Below are positions 22,373-22,547 of a DNA stretch of 22,547 bases, in pieces (positions within the stretch are counted from its first letter, which is position 1; each line of letters starts with the position of its first letter). This DNA is from Mageeibacillus sp. UBA3781 (GTDB taxonomy: Bacteria > Bacillota > Clostridia > Saccharofermentanales > Saccharofermentanaceae), in the NCBI GenBank assembly GCA_002368805.1, contig DFFH01000140.1, positions 24,043 to 46,589 on the forward strand. Direction: 5' to 3'. The notes under the pieces were generated by a model. The model was not told the DNA's origin and did not search any database. It saw only the letters and a list, made by a program, of their open reading frames with translations. A program made the translations under genes and the position numbers.

Positions 22373-22381
22373 ATTATAGCA
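22373..22381 (-). promoter_or_regulatory. Extended -10 promoter of leuS
   Basis: The minus strand reads TGCTATAAT, a consensus -10 with TG extension. Its upstream spacer contains CGCGCGCGCG (22390-22399) next to A6; no -35 match is seen. Confidence 0.6.
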
Positions 22382-22423
22382 GATTTTTTCGCGCGCGCGA
22401 TATTTATTTAGGAACTCATCATG

Positions 22424-22463
22424 AAATAGCACTTCCTTTGGCTATTTTCAACTCTGTAGTTGA
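22424..22463. other. Two back-to-back hairpins in the right-end intergenic region
   Basis: AAATAGC (22424-22430) pairs with GCTATTT (22441-22447) over a 10-base loop, immediately followed by TCAACT (22448-22453) and AGTTGA (22458-22463) with a 4-base loop. No T run follows on either strand, so these are not intrinsic terminators. I see no gene from 22333 to 22547; function unknown. Confidence 0.5.
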
Positions 22464-22547
22464 GATTTATAAACCGCTGATAAAAGAATACCATACCAGC
22501 ACTTTAATGGCATTAGCCTGATGCCTCTACCTGATCTAATTCAGGCT

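Noticed and set aside
22441..22475. Hairpin TCAACTCTGTAGTTGA resembling a type V CRISPR repeat end
   Set aside because: The stem differs from the usual TCTAC/GTAGA, only one copy is present, and no second repeat occurs at the expected spacing before the window ends.
22513..22545. Possible C-terminal tail of a minus-strand gene entering from the right (PELDQVEASG then stop)
   Set aside because: Only ten codons are visible, which is too short to tell from chance.
22529..22547. ACCTGATCT near the right edge, like the core of a TPP riboswitch
   Set aside because: The partner elements (GGGGTGC and CTGAGA with correct spacing) are absent; likely chance, though the sequence past the edge is unseen.
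22333..22547. T-box leader for leuS
   Set aside because: No AGGGTGG-type T-box core and no terminator between the promoter and the ATG.

Overview
The window looks like core chromosome of an anaerobic, mid-GC member of the Bacillota (Clostridia-like). Reasons: a 2[4Fe-4S] clostridial ferredoxin, a tRNA gene with encoded CCA, strong AAGGAGG-type ribosome sites, and the gene order tmk - darA - holB - ricT - trmN6 - rsmI, which matches the Bacillus subtilis yaa/yab cluster but lacks yaaR and yabA. I cannot name the species.

Layout. (1) 1-3370: the 3' end of a family-2 glycosyltransferase, a membrane protein with a degenerate J-like domain, an RsuA-type pseudouridine synthase on the minus strand (apparently leaderless), and a coupled pair of an Smr-like protein and a family 4 uracil-DNA glycosylase. 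(2) 3429-3589: a self-contained tRNA-Gln(CUG) unit with promoter and terminator. (3) 3781-9503: a regulator-rich island holding an orphan DeoR-type repressor, an AraC-type regulator, a small XRE regulator, a 795-residue protein with the architecture of a sialate O-acetylesterase but without its catalytic residues, and a second AraC-type regulator. A palindromic operator-like element lies between the divergent halves. (4) 9519-11861: a compact folate operon, folE-folP-folB-folK. (5) 11923-17211: an Asn/Arg-rich disordered protein, then tmk, darA, holB and ricT, a ferredoxin with its own promoter and terminator, trmN6 and rsmI. (6) 17243-19762: a three-PAS, degenerate-GGDEF, intact-EAL c-di-GMP phosphodiesterase. 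(7) 19858-22332: leuS on the minus strand, with a short leader and no visible T-box. The last 200 bases are non-coding as far as I can see and hold two back-to-back hairpins.

How the genes work together. Most of the window is translation, DNA replication/repair and cofactor supply: RsuA, RsmI, TrmN6, LeuRS and tRNA-Gln for translation; Tmk, HolB, UDG and Smr for DNA; FolEPBK for folate, which also feeds dTMP synthesis upstream of Tmk. DarA (c-di-AMP) and the PAS-GGDEF-EAL protein (c-di-GMP) bring in two nucleotide second-messenger systems. The least explained part is the 5.6-9.5 kb island, where a catalytically dead esterase-like protein carrying an acidic insertion is followed by an AraC regulator that runs into the folate operon.
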